Part shown: positions 1-11,338 of the stretch, piece by piece
How positions within the stretch are numbered: the stretch's first letter is position 1
Layout of the letters: every line of letters begins with the position of its first letter
From: Mangifera indica
Lineage: Eukaryota > Streptophyta > Magnoliopsida > Sapindales > Anacardiaceae
Assembly (NCBI RefSeq): GCF_011075055.1
Contig: NC_058143.1
Location: forward strand, 12,477,057 to 12,541,056
Length of the DNA stretch: 64,000 bases
Reading direction: 5' to 3'
The notes under the pieces: model-generated
Database searches by the model: none
Told to the model about the DNA's origin: nothing
Seen by the model: only the letters and a program-made list of their open reading frames with translations
Translations under genes and position numbers: made by a program

Positions 1-620
1 TCAAAAGTATATATGTGTAGTTTTATTGTAAGTTTAAATAAGTACTATTTATAATACACAGATAAAAAAAACTATAAATAATTTTTTACAAGTTTGCCAA
101 AAAGAATTATAAAATTAAAATGAATGTCTTTGGATGATGCAAATTTGGTGTTTAGTGATGCAACATCAATTTCTTTATTGATTTGAATTAATGAATAGAG
201 ATTTTGTGTATTACAACTCTTTATGTAAAATAAAAAAATAAGGATATCAAATTTTTTTTACTATTATGATATTGTACAATATTTTATTTAAAATTTCGGA
301 TTAGTTTAAATTAATTTGGGTTAGCTTAGTATTAATTTTAACCCAACCAGAATATTTTGGGATCAATTATAACTCAATCCAAACTATTTTTTATGTCAAA
401 AATTATAATTCTAACCTAATTTTTTGTATATCAAGTTATGTCAAATCATGTTAAATTTTATCAGATCTATTTATTCTCTTATATATATAAGATTTTAGAA
501 TAGTATTATGTATATAATTATTATATATAACTTTATATATAAATAATAAAATATTATTATATAATTAAATAATTAAAAAATAAAAATAAAATAATACCCA
601 AACTAATTTAAATGGCAGCT
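1..620. other. AT-rich non-coding sequence
   Basis: No reading frame or repeat family was recognised here. The stretch is very AT-rich with many TA runs. It precedes the region shared with the other NB-ARC relic copies, which begins at about 610. Confidence 0.6.
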
Positions 621-900
621 TTAACTATTATTGTTATTAACTCGTTTAGAAGAATAAAAAAATCGTATATAATTAATAGGATAATTGCGGTCCAGCTTTC
701 AGAATTAATCGTCACGCTCGATGCGACCGTTTACTTAAAATAATGGCCAGCATGTGACGTGATAGTGACCATTTTAATATTATTTTGATTCTCTCCAGTA
801 ACTCCACTCTTCCTCTAAGTCAGTTTCTTTATCTCTTACCCTCACCGCTTCACAAATCGCCCAGGTCCGATCGTCTGACTTACCACCAAATAAAAAAAAA
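621..900 (+). promoter_or_regulatory. Conserved upstream/5' leader region of NB-ARC relic copy 1
   Basis: This block recurs, diverged, upstream of all four NB-ARC relics (about 22330-22466, 29340-29526 and 33780-34006). Shared pieces include AATGGCCACCATGTGATA, a TTCTCTCCAGAAACTTCACG block and a CTGACTTACCA run just before the start codon. Conservation of the leader along with the coding part shows that the copies arose by DNA duplication rather than retroposition. No TATA element could be assigned confidently. Confidence 0.5.
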
Positions 901-1668
901 AAGGATGAAGCAGAGGAGCTGATTGAAGATTATTGGCCTTTCGAATCCGAAAAACCTCCGGCGAAAAATCTTTCTTATGCGTTGAAAGATGTCAATACCT
1001 CCATGGTTGGAGTTTCCGGCATTGGTGGAGTGGGGAAGAATACCTTTTCGGAAGAAGGTTTTGGGAAAGTCATTGAATACCTCTTCAAGGTTGTTGTAGA
1101 GGTATCAGAAACTCCTGATCTGAAAGGGATTCTAAGAGCTAGATCTGAAGAGATAGATCTTATAAGATTGATTAAGGGTATCAAAATACTCTTAATTTTA
1201 GATGATGTGTGGAATGATCTAGATCTGAAGACTCTTAGAATTTCTTTTATAGCTTGAAGACTTTTCAGGAAAACTCCAGGTAAAACAATTAATTTAACAC
1301 ATTTCAATTTTTTATATATATTTAATTGATTTTGATGTTAGGAATAAGTCATCCTATAATTGATATCTATTCATATATTTCATGATAGAAGTTAGATGAA
1401 TCTTTGAAATATTTATTTACAGGATTTTTATAATTTTTTTTGTGCTAGCTCTATAAAGTGTTACAATTGGCTATAAATGAATGGAAATATGTTAGTGAAT
1501 GTTATAAACCAATATGCTTCTGTGATAATTATATGGTCTTTTTTTCTTTTTTTTAAACCTGAAGCCTGTATGATTCCTAGCATTAGTCCTTAAATTTAGG
1601 CGATGGCATAAATGAACTATATCTATGTCTTAAAATTTGCTCCACATACTCTGTAAAAACTTCATGTT
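901..1668 (+). pseudogene. Truncated NB-ARC (CNL-type) relic, copy 1
   Basis: The frame reads from 901, but the position of the start ATG in the other copies is AAG here, so the first usable Met is at 982. The coding part (901-1257) shows the P-loop GVSGIGGVGKNTF and kinase-2 ILLILDDVWND of a CC-NB-ARC resistance protein (an ATP-binding immune switch in the cytosol). There is no coiled-coil domain, and the stretch between P-loop and kinase 2 is far shorter than in a normal NB-ARC. The P-loop has GKNT instead of GKTT, as in the other three copies. TGG has become TGA at 1255-1257, just before the conserved FRKTPG block. A donor-like CCAG/GTAA near 1277 starts intron sequence homologous to the other copies. 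That homology stops near 1668, where LRR sequence begins, so the GLPL exon present in copies 2-4 is missing. Confidence 0.8.
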
Positions 1669-2331
1669 GTTCTCGATTTATCTATCAACAGTTACAATTC
1701 TTCAATACCAATTTGGTTGTACAATTTAACCATCTTAAGCAACTAGATCTAAGATGCAATATGTTGCAAGGTACAATTTCTATTGCTCTAGGAAACTTGA
1801 CTCACATCAATCTCCTTGATCTTCCCTTAATAGATTTGAAGGAAATATTCCAAAATCATTAGGAAGACTTTGCAACTTGCAAATGATTTATCTGACAGCT
1901 CTTAGATTGAGTGAAGAGACGCTTGAGACCTTAGATATTCTCTTTACATGTGTTATTGAGAGACTAAGGTCATTAGATTTAAGTCACAGTCAACTTTGGG
2001 GCCAGGTGACCGCTCAACTTATGCAGTTTAAAACTCTGCAATCTCTTTATTTGCATTACAACTCCATTTCAGGTCATTCCATCTTCTTTAGGAGAACTTT
2101 GATCATTAGAAGTCCTATGTATTTCTTTTAACAAACTGAATGGAGTTTTTTCTCATTCACTTTTCTAATCTCACAAGACTGCGTTGGTTTACGGCAAATG
2201 AAAACTCATTGGTGCTTTAATGGGTTCTTTGTTTTCAACTTGAAAGTTTAGTGTTGGGTTCTTGTCCTTTAAGGCTTCAATTTCCTTCATAGGTTCACTC
2301 ACAAAAATATGTAGATTCTCTGTATTTATCA
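1669..2331 (+). pseudogene. Receptor-like protein (extracellular LRR) fragment
   Basis: Conceptual translation with a few frame changes gives plant extracellular LRRs typical of receptor-like proteins that sense pathogens at the plasma membrane: VVLDLSINSYNSSIP, LGNLTHINLLDL, NRFEGNIPKSLGRLCNL, RLRSLDLSHSQLWG, LQSLYLHYNSISG and then FQLESLVLGSCPL. The longest open stretch is 1877-2131. Frameshifts fall near 2090 and 2140, and a Trp codon is TAG near 2285. No signal peptide, membrane segment or N-terminus is present. The left edge abuts NB-ARC intron sequence and the right edge is interrupted by the MULE at 2341, just after the block SLYLSNA. It is a fragment and non-functional. Confidence 0.75.
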
Positions 2332-2340
2332 AATGCAAAA
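2332..2340. repeat. Left 9-bp target-site duplication of MULE 1
   Basis: AATGCAAAA directly precedes the GGGAAATTTT terminus and is repeated exactly at 12840-12848, directly after the inverted terminus ATAATTTCCC. Nine base pairs is the classical Mutator target duplication length. Confidence 0.88.
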
Positions 2341-2458
2341 GGGAAATTTTAAAAAATGGCCAAAATGCCCTCCCATTAAGCAAAAATGCCCAAAATCACT
2401 ATTTCCAAGCCAAAATGCCCAAATTCACTATTTCTAAGCAAAAATGCCCATGACTTTT
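2341..2458. repeat. MULE 1 left terminal inverted repeat region
   Basis: Starts GGGAAATTTTAAAAAATGGC and contains several copies of AAGCAAAAATGCCCAAAAT-like units. The reverse complement (GCATTTTTGCTTA, GGGCATTTTGGC) matches the outer right end around 12765-12839. Confidence 0.7.
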
Positions 2459-2579
2459 TTTAAAATACCAAGATTACCCTTCTCCTCATATTTATATAAC
2501 TCTCCTCACTCATTATGGGGGTTAAATGTAATTTTAGATAAATATAGGGGTTTTTTTTGGATATTTTACATTGTAAAGG

Positions 2580-3510
2580 CATTTTGATATTTATTTATTT
2601 ATTTCAAACTTTTTCTAAAATGTCAAAATTACCTTTCCCCTCATTTATATAACTCTCCTCACTCATTATGGGGTTAAATGTAATTTTAGATAAATATAGA
2701 GGGTTTTTGAATATTTTACATTGTAAAGGCATTTTGATATTTATTTATTTATTTCAAACTTTTTCTAAAATATCAAAATTACCTTTCCCCTCATCTATAT
2801 AAACCCTCCTCACTCACTTTATTTACACACACTTTTCATATCACTCAAACACTCACTCTCACTTTTATTTTTATTCAAGATCAATTAGTAGGGATTCGTT
2901 CGGACAGAAGAAGTTCGTATTTCTAAATTCAATTTGAAAAAAATACTATTCATCGAAAAAAGGTATTTATGCCAATCTTAGCCTAAAACCTAATTTTATT
3001 TGTTAAGTCTAGTTTTTATGTCATAATATGGGGGTTAAATACAATGTTTGACAAGTATGGGGTTAAATGAATTTAGGGTAAATATGAGAGATTTTTGGAT
3101 ATTTTACATTGTAAAGGCATTTTGATATTTAGTTATTTATTTCATTACTTTTTCTAAAAAATCAAAATTACTCTTCCTCTCATCTATATAAACCCTCCTT
3201 ACTCATTTTATTTACACACACTTCTCATATCACTCAAACACTCACTCTCACTTTCATTTTTATTCAACATCAATTAGTAGGGATTCATTCGGACGAAAGA
3301 AGTTCGTATTTCTAAATTTGAATCGAAAAAATACTATTAATCAAAAAAAGGTATTTATGTCAATCTTAGCGTAAAACTTAATTTTATTTATTAAGTCCAG
3401 TTTTTATGTCATAATATAGGGGTTAAATGTAATGTTTGATAAGTATGAGGTTTTTTTTTGAATATTTTAGATAAATATAAGGGGTTTTTGGATATTTTAA
3501 ATAAATATGG
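2580..3510. repeat. Direct tandem repeat, ~388-bp unit, in the MULE 1 left arm
   Basis: A unit starting CATTTTGATATTTA begins at 2730 and again at 3118, with a shortened unit of about 150 bp at 2580-2729. Each full unit contains CATCTATATAAACCCTCCT, an ACTCAAACACTCACTCTCAC block and GTAGGGATTCGTTCGGAC. The TCTATATAAA sequence followed by a pyrimidine-rich leader resembles a TATA promoter, so the two units could be duplicated transposase promoters. That function is inferred. Confidence 0.7.
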
Positions 3511-3711
3511 GGGGTTTTGGATATTTTACAATATATACAGGATTTATATAACATGTTAAAAATAGATAGGTATTGCTTTGATATAAGATAACATACAAGG
3601 GTGTTAAATAAAGTAAGAGATAATTGAGGGGTCAAATGAAATGTTATTAAAACTAGGGCGCATTTTCATATTAAACATTGTAGGCGCATTATAATTGAAA
3701 TTATAGGTTTT

Positions 3712-4187
3712 TTCGAGTTTCATTGCTTTAGGATATATCAATGCACATTTTCCAGATTTCTGAAGAATTTTTCGATTGTTGTCATATTAGGGTATTTCAA
3801 CTTTTAGATTCCGAATTTCAGTTCCGTTATTTCGAATTTCATCGTTTTAGGATATATCAATTCATATTTTTCAGATTTCTGAAGAATTTTTCAATTGTTG
3901 TCATTCTATGGTATTTCAACTTTTAGGATTCAAATTTAAGTTTTGTTTTTTTGAATTTCACCGTTTTAGGATATATCAACTTGTATTTTTCAAATTTTCG
4001 TAGAATTGTTCGATTATTACCATTCTAGGCTATTTCAATTTTTAGAATTCGAATTTCAGTTTTGTTTTTTTGAATTTTATCGTTTTAGGATATATCCATT
4101 AGTATTTTTCAAATTTCTGAAGAAATTTTTTATTATTGACATTTTAAAATATTTCAAAGTATTTCAAAGTATAGAATTTGAATATCT
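3712..4187. repeat. MULE 1 left subterminal array (~119-bp unit, 4 copies)
   Basis: Units begin near 3712, 3831, 3950 and 4068, each carrying TTTAGGATATATCAA, TTTCTGAAGAATTTTTC and TATTTCAACTTTTAG. The same unit, reverse-complemented, forms the longer array at 9698-10690. Short open frames through this array are by-products of the repeat and are not called as genes. Confidence 0.85.
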
Positions 4188-4509
4188 ATTTCAAAGTATA
4201 GATATTATAAAAACGTTTTAAATGGAACGTTACAAACATATAGATGCATTTTGATATAAGATAATATACGAAAGTGTTATATAAATTGTTAAATAATTAT
4301 AAGGGGATAAATAAAATATTAGAAAAATATGAGGAGTTTTTTTAAATTATTAATAATTGTACGACTGTTTTATATATTTATTATTGATTTTTTTATTATA
4401 AATAAATAATTATTTTCAAAAACTTATCGTTGTATGATTGGTAATTAAAATGGATGGTTATACATCGGTTTGTTACCAGGGAGAATGAATTCAAGGTTGC
4501 AACAACACA

Positions 4510-5691
4510 ATGAAATATGTTGGAGGAGCCAAACAATTGATTAAAATCTCTTATGGAACAACATTCGAGGGATTTATTGAGCTTTTGACGGAGTCTTGCA
4601 GTATTGATCCAATGAAAAACTACATTCAAGTATCAATGAAGCCAAGGTATAGTGTAAATAAATATTTAAATTTATAACAGTTTATCTTTTTCATACATTT
4701 TGCTTATACTGAGTTTTCATATTTTTTACCATTTTACAGGTTGCGGGTGCATATTAGAAAGCCGCAAAATCATACACAGAATCTGAATTTGGTTCGATGA
4801 TGCAATCCCTTGACTCAATGAACCCCCAAGCTGGAGCTTATCTACGAGATGTCGGATTTGAGCGTTAGAGTAGAGCATACTTTCCAGGACATCGGTACAA
4901 CATCATGACTACAAATATTGCTGAGTCATTTAATGCCCTTGTCAGACATGCACGGGGCCTACCTATAACTATGCTCTTGGAGTTTATTCGTGGTACCATG
5001 CAACGATGGTTTTACAAGAGGAGAACCCATGCAAGTAAGTATCAATTCGATATTAATTAAAAGTTGTCTCATGTACTTTTTTTCACTTTATTAATCATAT
5101 TATCAAATGTGTTCTTAATATTTTTTTTAAATTACAGATGAATGTCATAACTTTCTCACCCCTTGGGCAGAAGATAAGATCAGTAATCATCTATCAAAGT
5201 CTGCAAGTCTGGATGTTTGACCAATTACACCTACTCGGTATCAGGGTGTTGGATTTGGTGGATTCATGGGTATTGTGGACTTTGGTGACATGTCTTGCAT
5301 GTGTAGAAAATTTCAACTTTCACGTATTCTTTGTAAGCATGCGATTGCCATTGCACGACATATGAGACTCACGAATGTGCACGCATGAGTTCATCCATTC
5401 TTCTGCACCGACATTTACCGTACAATAAATCAGGAATCGATCAATCCTCTTGGAAATCAATGTGATTGGTTACACTCACCAGAAGACAGAGTTATATTGC
5501 CCCCCGTCCTCGATAGTCGTCGTCCATCCAACAGAAATCGACGTCCATCGCAAGAAGAAATTGTTACACCGAGGATTTGCAGTCGTTGCCATGAACCGGG
5601 GCATACACGAACCCAATGTAAATCCCTAGCACCGGTCCCGAGCTTCGCCCCGCAGCGTTCATCTATAAAAGGCAAAGGAACGAGATTTTGA
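4510..5691 (+). pseudogene. MURA-type MULE transposase, internally deleted
   Basis: Three blocks with intron-like gaps give an N-terminal MULE domain (from 4510, MKYVGGAKQLIKISYGTTF), the region after the catalytic core (about 4765-5035, HRYNIMTTNIAESFNALV and MQRWFYKRR), a SWIM zinc finger (5278-5363: CMCRKFQ..., then CKHAIA) and a C-terminal zinc knuckle CSRCHEPGHTRTQC at 5578-5619, with the stop at 5689-5691. The SWIM finger and knuckle are DNA-binding parts of MULE transposases, which cut at the element ends. The middle DDE nuclease domain, normally several hundred residues between the first and second block, is absent. Single in-frame stops also lie near 4868, 5218 and 5386. The protein could bind element ends at most and could not catalyse transposition. 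Confidence 0.82.
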
Positions 5692-6053
5692 CATGCTTAT
5701 ACTTAATTTTGTTTGTTATATGATTTTTCATTGTTGTACTTTAGTTTTATGTAACCGATGTATTTTTATTACTGTTTCAAACGTGTAATTGTATTGTCAT
5801 TTGATGTAATAAATTTAGTGTTTCGTATGAGTTATTTTAGTATTACTTTATTTCCTGTAATTGTTTCAAATGAGTAAATGTTTGAGTAATCATACGTTTT
5901 TATTGTTTTTTCATTACAAGATTATTTAAAAAATAAAATCAAATACGATACATATCCATATATAACCACAAATAAAGTATATCATATACATATGCATATA
6001 TAATAAATATATACATCTAAACATAGGAATAACGATAAATATACATCCGTGAG
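5692..6053. other. Spacer between the convergent MULE 1 genes
   Basis: AT-rich sequence downstream of both the plus-strand transposase and the minus-strand Ulp-like gene; presumably their 3' flanks. No coding frame or inverted-repeat terminator was seen. Confidence 0.5.
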
Positions 6054-9000
6054 CTACTCGATACAGTGAAAATACAACTGCGTCGCTAATCGTCGACGCA
6101 TAGCGATAGATGACTCTCGAGGAAAAATGTAGCTCCATGATAACGCCAAACACTCAAAAAATCGTAACATAAACACGCCATAGTCACCGGAGCCCAATCC
6201 CTGCTGAGGGACATCCGACGTTCGATGCAAAGTGACGGGATCACGTCGTGGAGTCCTCCCAGAAGCTGTCCAAAAACTCGTCGCCTCTAATAACGCGAGA
6301 ATAAAGGTCATGTACGATCGCATGCGTTGCTCCAGAGTCCCTATATTTCCTGAATATGAAACCTCTGAATCGTATACAGTAATCGACCACTCACGAAATT
6401 CTATAACTCCGACGACCCAATGTGCGTTTTCGAAATTTATAGGGATGAAAACCTATAAACAGTGAGACATTTTAGTTACTTATCGTTGTCGTTAACCAAT
6501 TGAATGTAATAGAAATATATATAAACTTTATCTGATCGACCATCCCCCATGGTTTGTACAACAATCTCGGGGTGTATTTTGCATCAACCATTCTCGTGAA
6601 GAGCCTCGAAAACTCAAACTCGTCAATCGGTATGGTCTGCCAACTCTTCCAAGCCATCTCAATATGGCCTCTAAAGAATGTGTGCGCAGTCGTCCAATGC
6701 TGTGAGATAGTCGACTGGTAATCGTCCTGCTGCCGACGTAATAAAGTCAAAAAAGAATCCACATGCTAAAATGGTATAAACAAGTTCACGTGTTAGTTAT
6801 TAATAAATATATCTAGTTTTTTATTAAATTATATAATATAGACAACTCACATCGTCGGTCAACCATTCGCGTAACTCTATAACAAGCCTCCAGAAGCTGT
6901 CCTTCGACTTAGATCCTATGAAGTACACATCATGTGTTTCGGAAGCCGCAGTTCTGGTGTACCATATGAGGAAAGATTCCTCACGGTCTAACGCAGAGGA
7001 TGGAATCGTCGTGAGTTACCGTTTCGCCCTCCCTCTGAGTGAATTTGTATACGGGGTGCGAACCAGTGGACCCTTCCGGATGATCCGATCACGTGTTGTA
7101 CGAACCAACTGCATGTTACAAAAAACTATTAATTCATTATTTCATTCAACAAAAACATACACATTATTCGATTTATGTTACCTTCTCTATGTATGCGAAA
7201 GGAGGTTTAACTAGAGAATCCTGAATTACGGTCAAGTCAACAGCGTGTGCTCCATCGACAAACTGTATAATTATATATTATAACATCTTAGTGACATATT
7301 TATCAATTATATTTATTTAGTAATTATAATTGACAAACCTCAATGTGAATTGTCTCAGAAACATCCTCCTGGAAGTCCTCCTTCTGTGAACTAATATCTA
7401 CAAGTTTTTTGGTTGAGCTTGGGATATCAACAAGTAACCATAGTCGCTCGTCCTGAAAAAGAGACAAAACATCATTTAAAAAAATATAATATTAAAGACA
7501 AATTGATCAATGATATTTCGTAAATCCCCATAACCTGAACTTTCGGGGAAAGTGTTTGAAGATAACCCTCGATCGATGATATATCAATGTCGAGTCCCTA
7601 TATGCATCAAAAGGAAAAAATGGTTAATGATATTTAATATAAAATATCATATGAACAATAATTTTCATACATCCAGTGGACGATCTAAAGCGATAGGAGA
7701 TCCGATCAGTTGGCCTTCATGACGAAGACCCTATACAAATATATACCATGAATTAATCGATAACAAAATAATATTAAAAATTAAGTTATAATGATAAGTG
7801 ACATACCTCAGATCGGATCGGTGAAGTCACCGAAGGGTCAACTAGTGTCCCATCCTGTCGACTACCCTAAGATAATAGTAATATTAAATCTATTCAGTGA
7901 CATTTTATATATAACGATATTGTAATATAATAACAACATTGGGACATTAAATATAAATTTGATATTACATACGTATCTCATGTGACTGATGGGATGGTAT
8001 TGCGGCATCAATGGAGGAGGTCATCCCAATAACGTCGTCCTTCTCCTGTACGAATGTAATAATAGTTGTCAGAATAATAACACTGTAGACATTTTATATA
8101 AGTAATAAATGAGAAGTAGTTTTACAACTTCAGCGACAGGGGCTAGATATGTACGCGTGACAATGTCTTCCAAACGAGTCATACGATCCTCTAACCGAGT
8201 CATTTGGGAAGAGATATTGTCACGTAATCGAGACATCTGAGAAGAGATATCGTCGCAGAAACTCGATATCTCACGTAAAATCGTAGCACCCCAGTGTGCT
8301 AATGTAACATCTGATGTAGAAATAATGGATGATATGAATGTGGGACACTGCTCGGTGGCATGATAGGTAGTGCGGTCCTCCACTCCAGGGTGCTCCTCCA
8401 CGCTAAGGTGGTCCTCCACTCCAGGATGGTCCATAACAAGAGGCTGAATAGACTCCTCATGTGTCTCAGAAGTCTCGACGGGTACATCTGAAGGTCCTAA
8501 GGATGGATAAGCCCCGTCTCTAATCGTGGTCGAAACCGAAGAAGATGAGGAGGAATCAACATCGGGTAAACTGGTGTACTCACAAATATCAGCGTACCAC
8601 GGTAAACCCTCTTCGATCGATGATGGACGAAGAGGGAATGTGACATCCTCCTAATGATGAAGATATATAAGTCAAAATAATTGACTTATTAATTAATTAG
8701 TACATACCGGATCACCAGTGAAAATACGACGTATATGAGTCCAACCAGGGACGTCTCGCGTACGCCACCTCAACATCCGTGGGGACGAATAAAGATATAA
8801 ATAATAATATAAAACTTATCTAAAATGCGAAAGAAAATCTATAAAGGTCGTATTTACGGATTTCAGGCATTCATCCGGAACATACTCTCTCACTCGCCTG
8901 TGACATAGAATAATATGTCATCTGCCACACAGCAACGCCCCAGGGTAGGAATTGAACCCGTTCAAATGATCAACTAATTGAAAATAATCCGTGGACACCT

Positions 9001-9576
9001 TCTTTCGTCAATCATTCCCCAACAAAATAATGTGAAGAATATACAACAAGACCATCTTGACAGCATCAATATCGTCATCCCCCCATGGCCTTGACAAGAA
9101 AACACGCTCTAAGTCGTGATACTGCACCGTCGAAAAACCTCGAAAGTATGTATCCCTGATCCTATGACCGGATGAGCGAGGCATATAGGAAGAAACACCA
9201 GTCCGTCGACTAAACGAAAGACCTGTCACCAGCGCAAACTCAAACGGGCTAAATCTCACATCAACCCCACTAACCCTGAACCAAAACTCATCTCTGGCAG
9301 AGGGTCGATGTAGCTGTCGGAGTAGAAAATTATGAACCAACATCCCAAAGAATTTGGTTTTGGATAACGAAGGAGATACCTGAAACATGTCCTCTCAAAT
9401 AGTCGTAGCTGATCTACGGTCAATATAAAAGTAACCCGAGATAATGCGACACGCTGTGCACGACATATCGCATCTGCCCGAAAGTGTTTGGACTCGTCAG
9501 GGATTCGCAACTCATTGTCAACTCGTCTCCTTTTGCGAGAAATATCCTGTAACAATATAAAAAACTCGTTAGACAT
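6054..9576 (-). pseudogene. DUF1985 + Ulp1/C48 peptidase-like gene of MULE 1, catalytic Cys replaced
   Basis: This is a multi-exon minus-strand gene. The first exon (from 9576) encodes a DUF1985 domain: RTCFRYLLRYPK, then after a frameshift near 9360 VHNFLLRQLHRP, DEFWFRVSGVDVRFSPFEFA and LVTGL. A coiled-coil-like exon lies near 8120-8434 (SSQMTRLEDRMTRLED). The C48 domain follows: WLTDDHVDSFLTLLRR across an intron (6850-6762), then the last exon about 6456-6054 with INFENAHWVVGVIEF (His, codon 6420-6422), VYDS (Asp) and VPQQ..GSGDYGVFML. The family motif is GDCG, so the nucleophile Cys is Tyr (codon 6180-6182). The expected GTAAAG donor before the last exon reads ATAAAG. Ulp1 enzymes cleave SUMO-like conjugates; this copy should be inactive, though it might still bind a modifier. 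Confidence 0.82.
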
Positions 9577-9697
9577 TCATAAAAACAAATATGTAAACAA
9601 ATATATTCGTGGGAAACGCATAAAAAGATGAAAAATACCAAATAATCAAAAACGAAATGACAAAACTTAAAAAACAAGATTTAAGTGTCTATTAACG

Positions 9698-10690
9698 GTG
9701 AAATTCGAAAAAATGAAATTGAAATTCGAAAAAATGAAATTGAAATTCGAATTCTACACGTTCAACTACCCTACAATGTTAAGAAACGAAAAATCGATAG
9801 AAAATCTATCAAACACGAGTCGATATAGCCAAAAAAGGTGAAATTCGGAAAAACTGTAATGAAATTTGATTTCTATAGAATGTTAACAATCGAAAAATCG
9901 ATCAAAAATAAGAAAATATGAGTTGATATATCCTGAAATGGTGAAATTCCAAAAAACGAAAATAGAATTCGAATTCTAAAAGTTGAAAAACCCTATAATG
10001 GCAACAATTGAAAAATCCTTCGGAAATAAAAAAATACGAGTCGAAATCTCGTAAAACGGTGAAATTCAAAAAAACAGAACTGAAATTCAAATTCTAAAAA
10101 TTGAAAAACCCTAGAGTGGCAACAATTGAAAAATCCTTCAGAAATCTGAGAAATACGAGTCAAAATCTTGTAAAACGGTAAAATTCGAAAAAACGAAAAT
10201 AAAATTCGAATTCTAAAAGTTGAAAAATCTTAGAACGGCAACAATCGAAAAATTCTTCGAAAATCTGAAATATGAGTCAAAATCTCGTAAAACGGTGAAA
10301 TTCGAAAAAACAGAATTGGAATTCGAGTTCTAAAAGTTGAAAAACCATAGAATGGTAACAATCGAAGAATCCTTCAGAAATCTGAAATATACGAGTCGAA
10401 ATCTCGTAAAACGGTAAAATTTGAAAAAATAGAACTGAAATTCGAATTCTAAAAGTTGAAAAACCCTAGAGTGACAACAATCAAAAAATCCTTCAGAATC
10501 TGAAAAATACGAGTCAGAATCTCAGAAAACGGTGAAATTCGAATTCTAAAAGTTGAAAAACCCTAGAATGAAAACAATAAAAAAATTCTTTGGAAATTTG
10601 AAAAATACGAGTCAGAATCTTGTAAAATGGTGAAATTCAAATTCTAAAAGTTGAAAAACCCTAGAATAGAAAAAACTGATATAAAATTCG
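9698..10690. repeat. MULE 1 right subterminal array (~118-bp unit, about 9 copies)
   Basis: Units begin near 9699, 9839, 9941, 10060, 10177, 10295, 10412, 10531 and 10630 with GTGAAATTCGAAAAAAC, CTAAAAGTTGAAAAACCCTA and AATCGAAAAATCCTTC. They are the reverse complement of the left array but number about nine instead of four. The last two units are shortened. Confidence 0.85.
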
Positions 10691-10779
10691 AAAACTACAT
10701 GATTAGAAACCTTGTATAAGAAAATTCTCAATTTACCCCCTCATGAAAACTCCTATTCTAAACAGGTGCACTATTATAT

Positions 10780-11338
10780 GGCAAATACCAGAAAAACCCG
10801 CTGTGTTTTAAGAAATCTACACGACCCCCGATATTTTAAAAAAGCTCATTTACCCCCTTAAAAAAGGGCCAATCACTGTTGAACGTGGGATGAACGCACT
10901 TGACGTGGGAAACACTGTTCCCACGTCGAAGTGCCGATCTCTTCGGCTGCCATTTTGGGCCAAAATTTGGTTGTTTCGGCCTCTGATTTTCACATAAAAC
11001 AAATCTACACGTTGTATAACATAAAACCCCTCAATCAATTCAACCAAAACAATCAAGAATCGAAACATTTTAAGCATTGTTCAACATCGAAACCCTAAAA
11101 TTTCAAAGCGCAAAATCTTAATCAAATCTCAATAATATGAACAATAATTTGATTCAAATAAAATTACGGGAGATATACTAACCTTATTTGTCATTTGCGG
11201 ATGCCGAAAAGAAAGAAAATCGACGAAAATCCGGTCGGCCGTGAGATGAACGTGGTGGCGTGGAAAGTTTTGATTTTTCTTTGAAATGTATAGTAAAATC
11301 GCGAAATTTACCGTGGGAAATAAGTAATTTGGTTGTGT
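10780..11338. repeat. Direct repeat A, first copy (MULE 1 right arm)
   Basis: A block of about 555 bp that recurs in the same orientation at about 12235-12745. Shared pieces include ATATTTTAAAAAAGCT, GGGAAACACTGTTCCCACGTC, ACAAATCTACACGTTGTAT and ACGGGAGATATACTAA. Without the foldback element inserted between them, the two copies would form a tandem repeat with a period of roughly 600 bp. A short minus-strand frame (10850-11077) is not supported as a gene. Confidence 0.8.

Noticed and set aside
2341..4190. CRISPR-like regular repeat array
   Set aside because: This is a eukaryotic genome. The repeats are contiguous tandem units without unique spacers and belong to the MULE arms.
3741..4221. 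Phe/Ile-rich plus-strand frames (and 9902-10090 on the minus strand)
   Set aside because: They fall wholly inside the ~119-bp subterminal repeats of MULE 1 and recur with the repeat; they have no domain.
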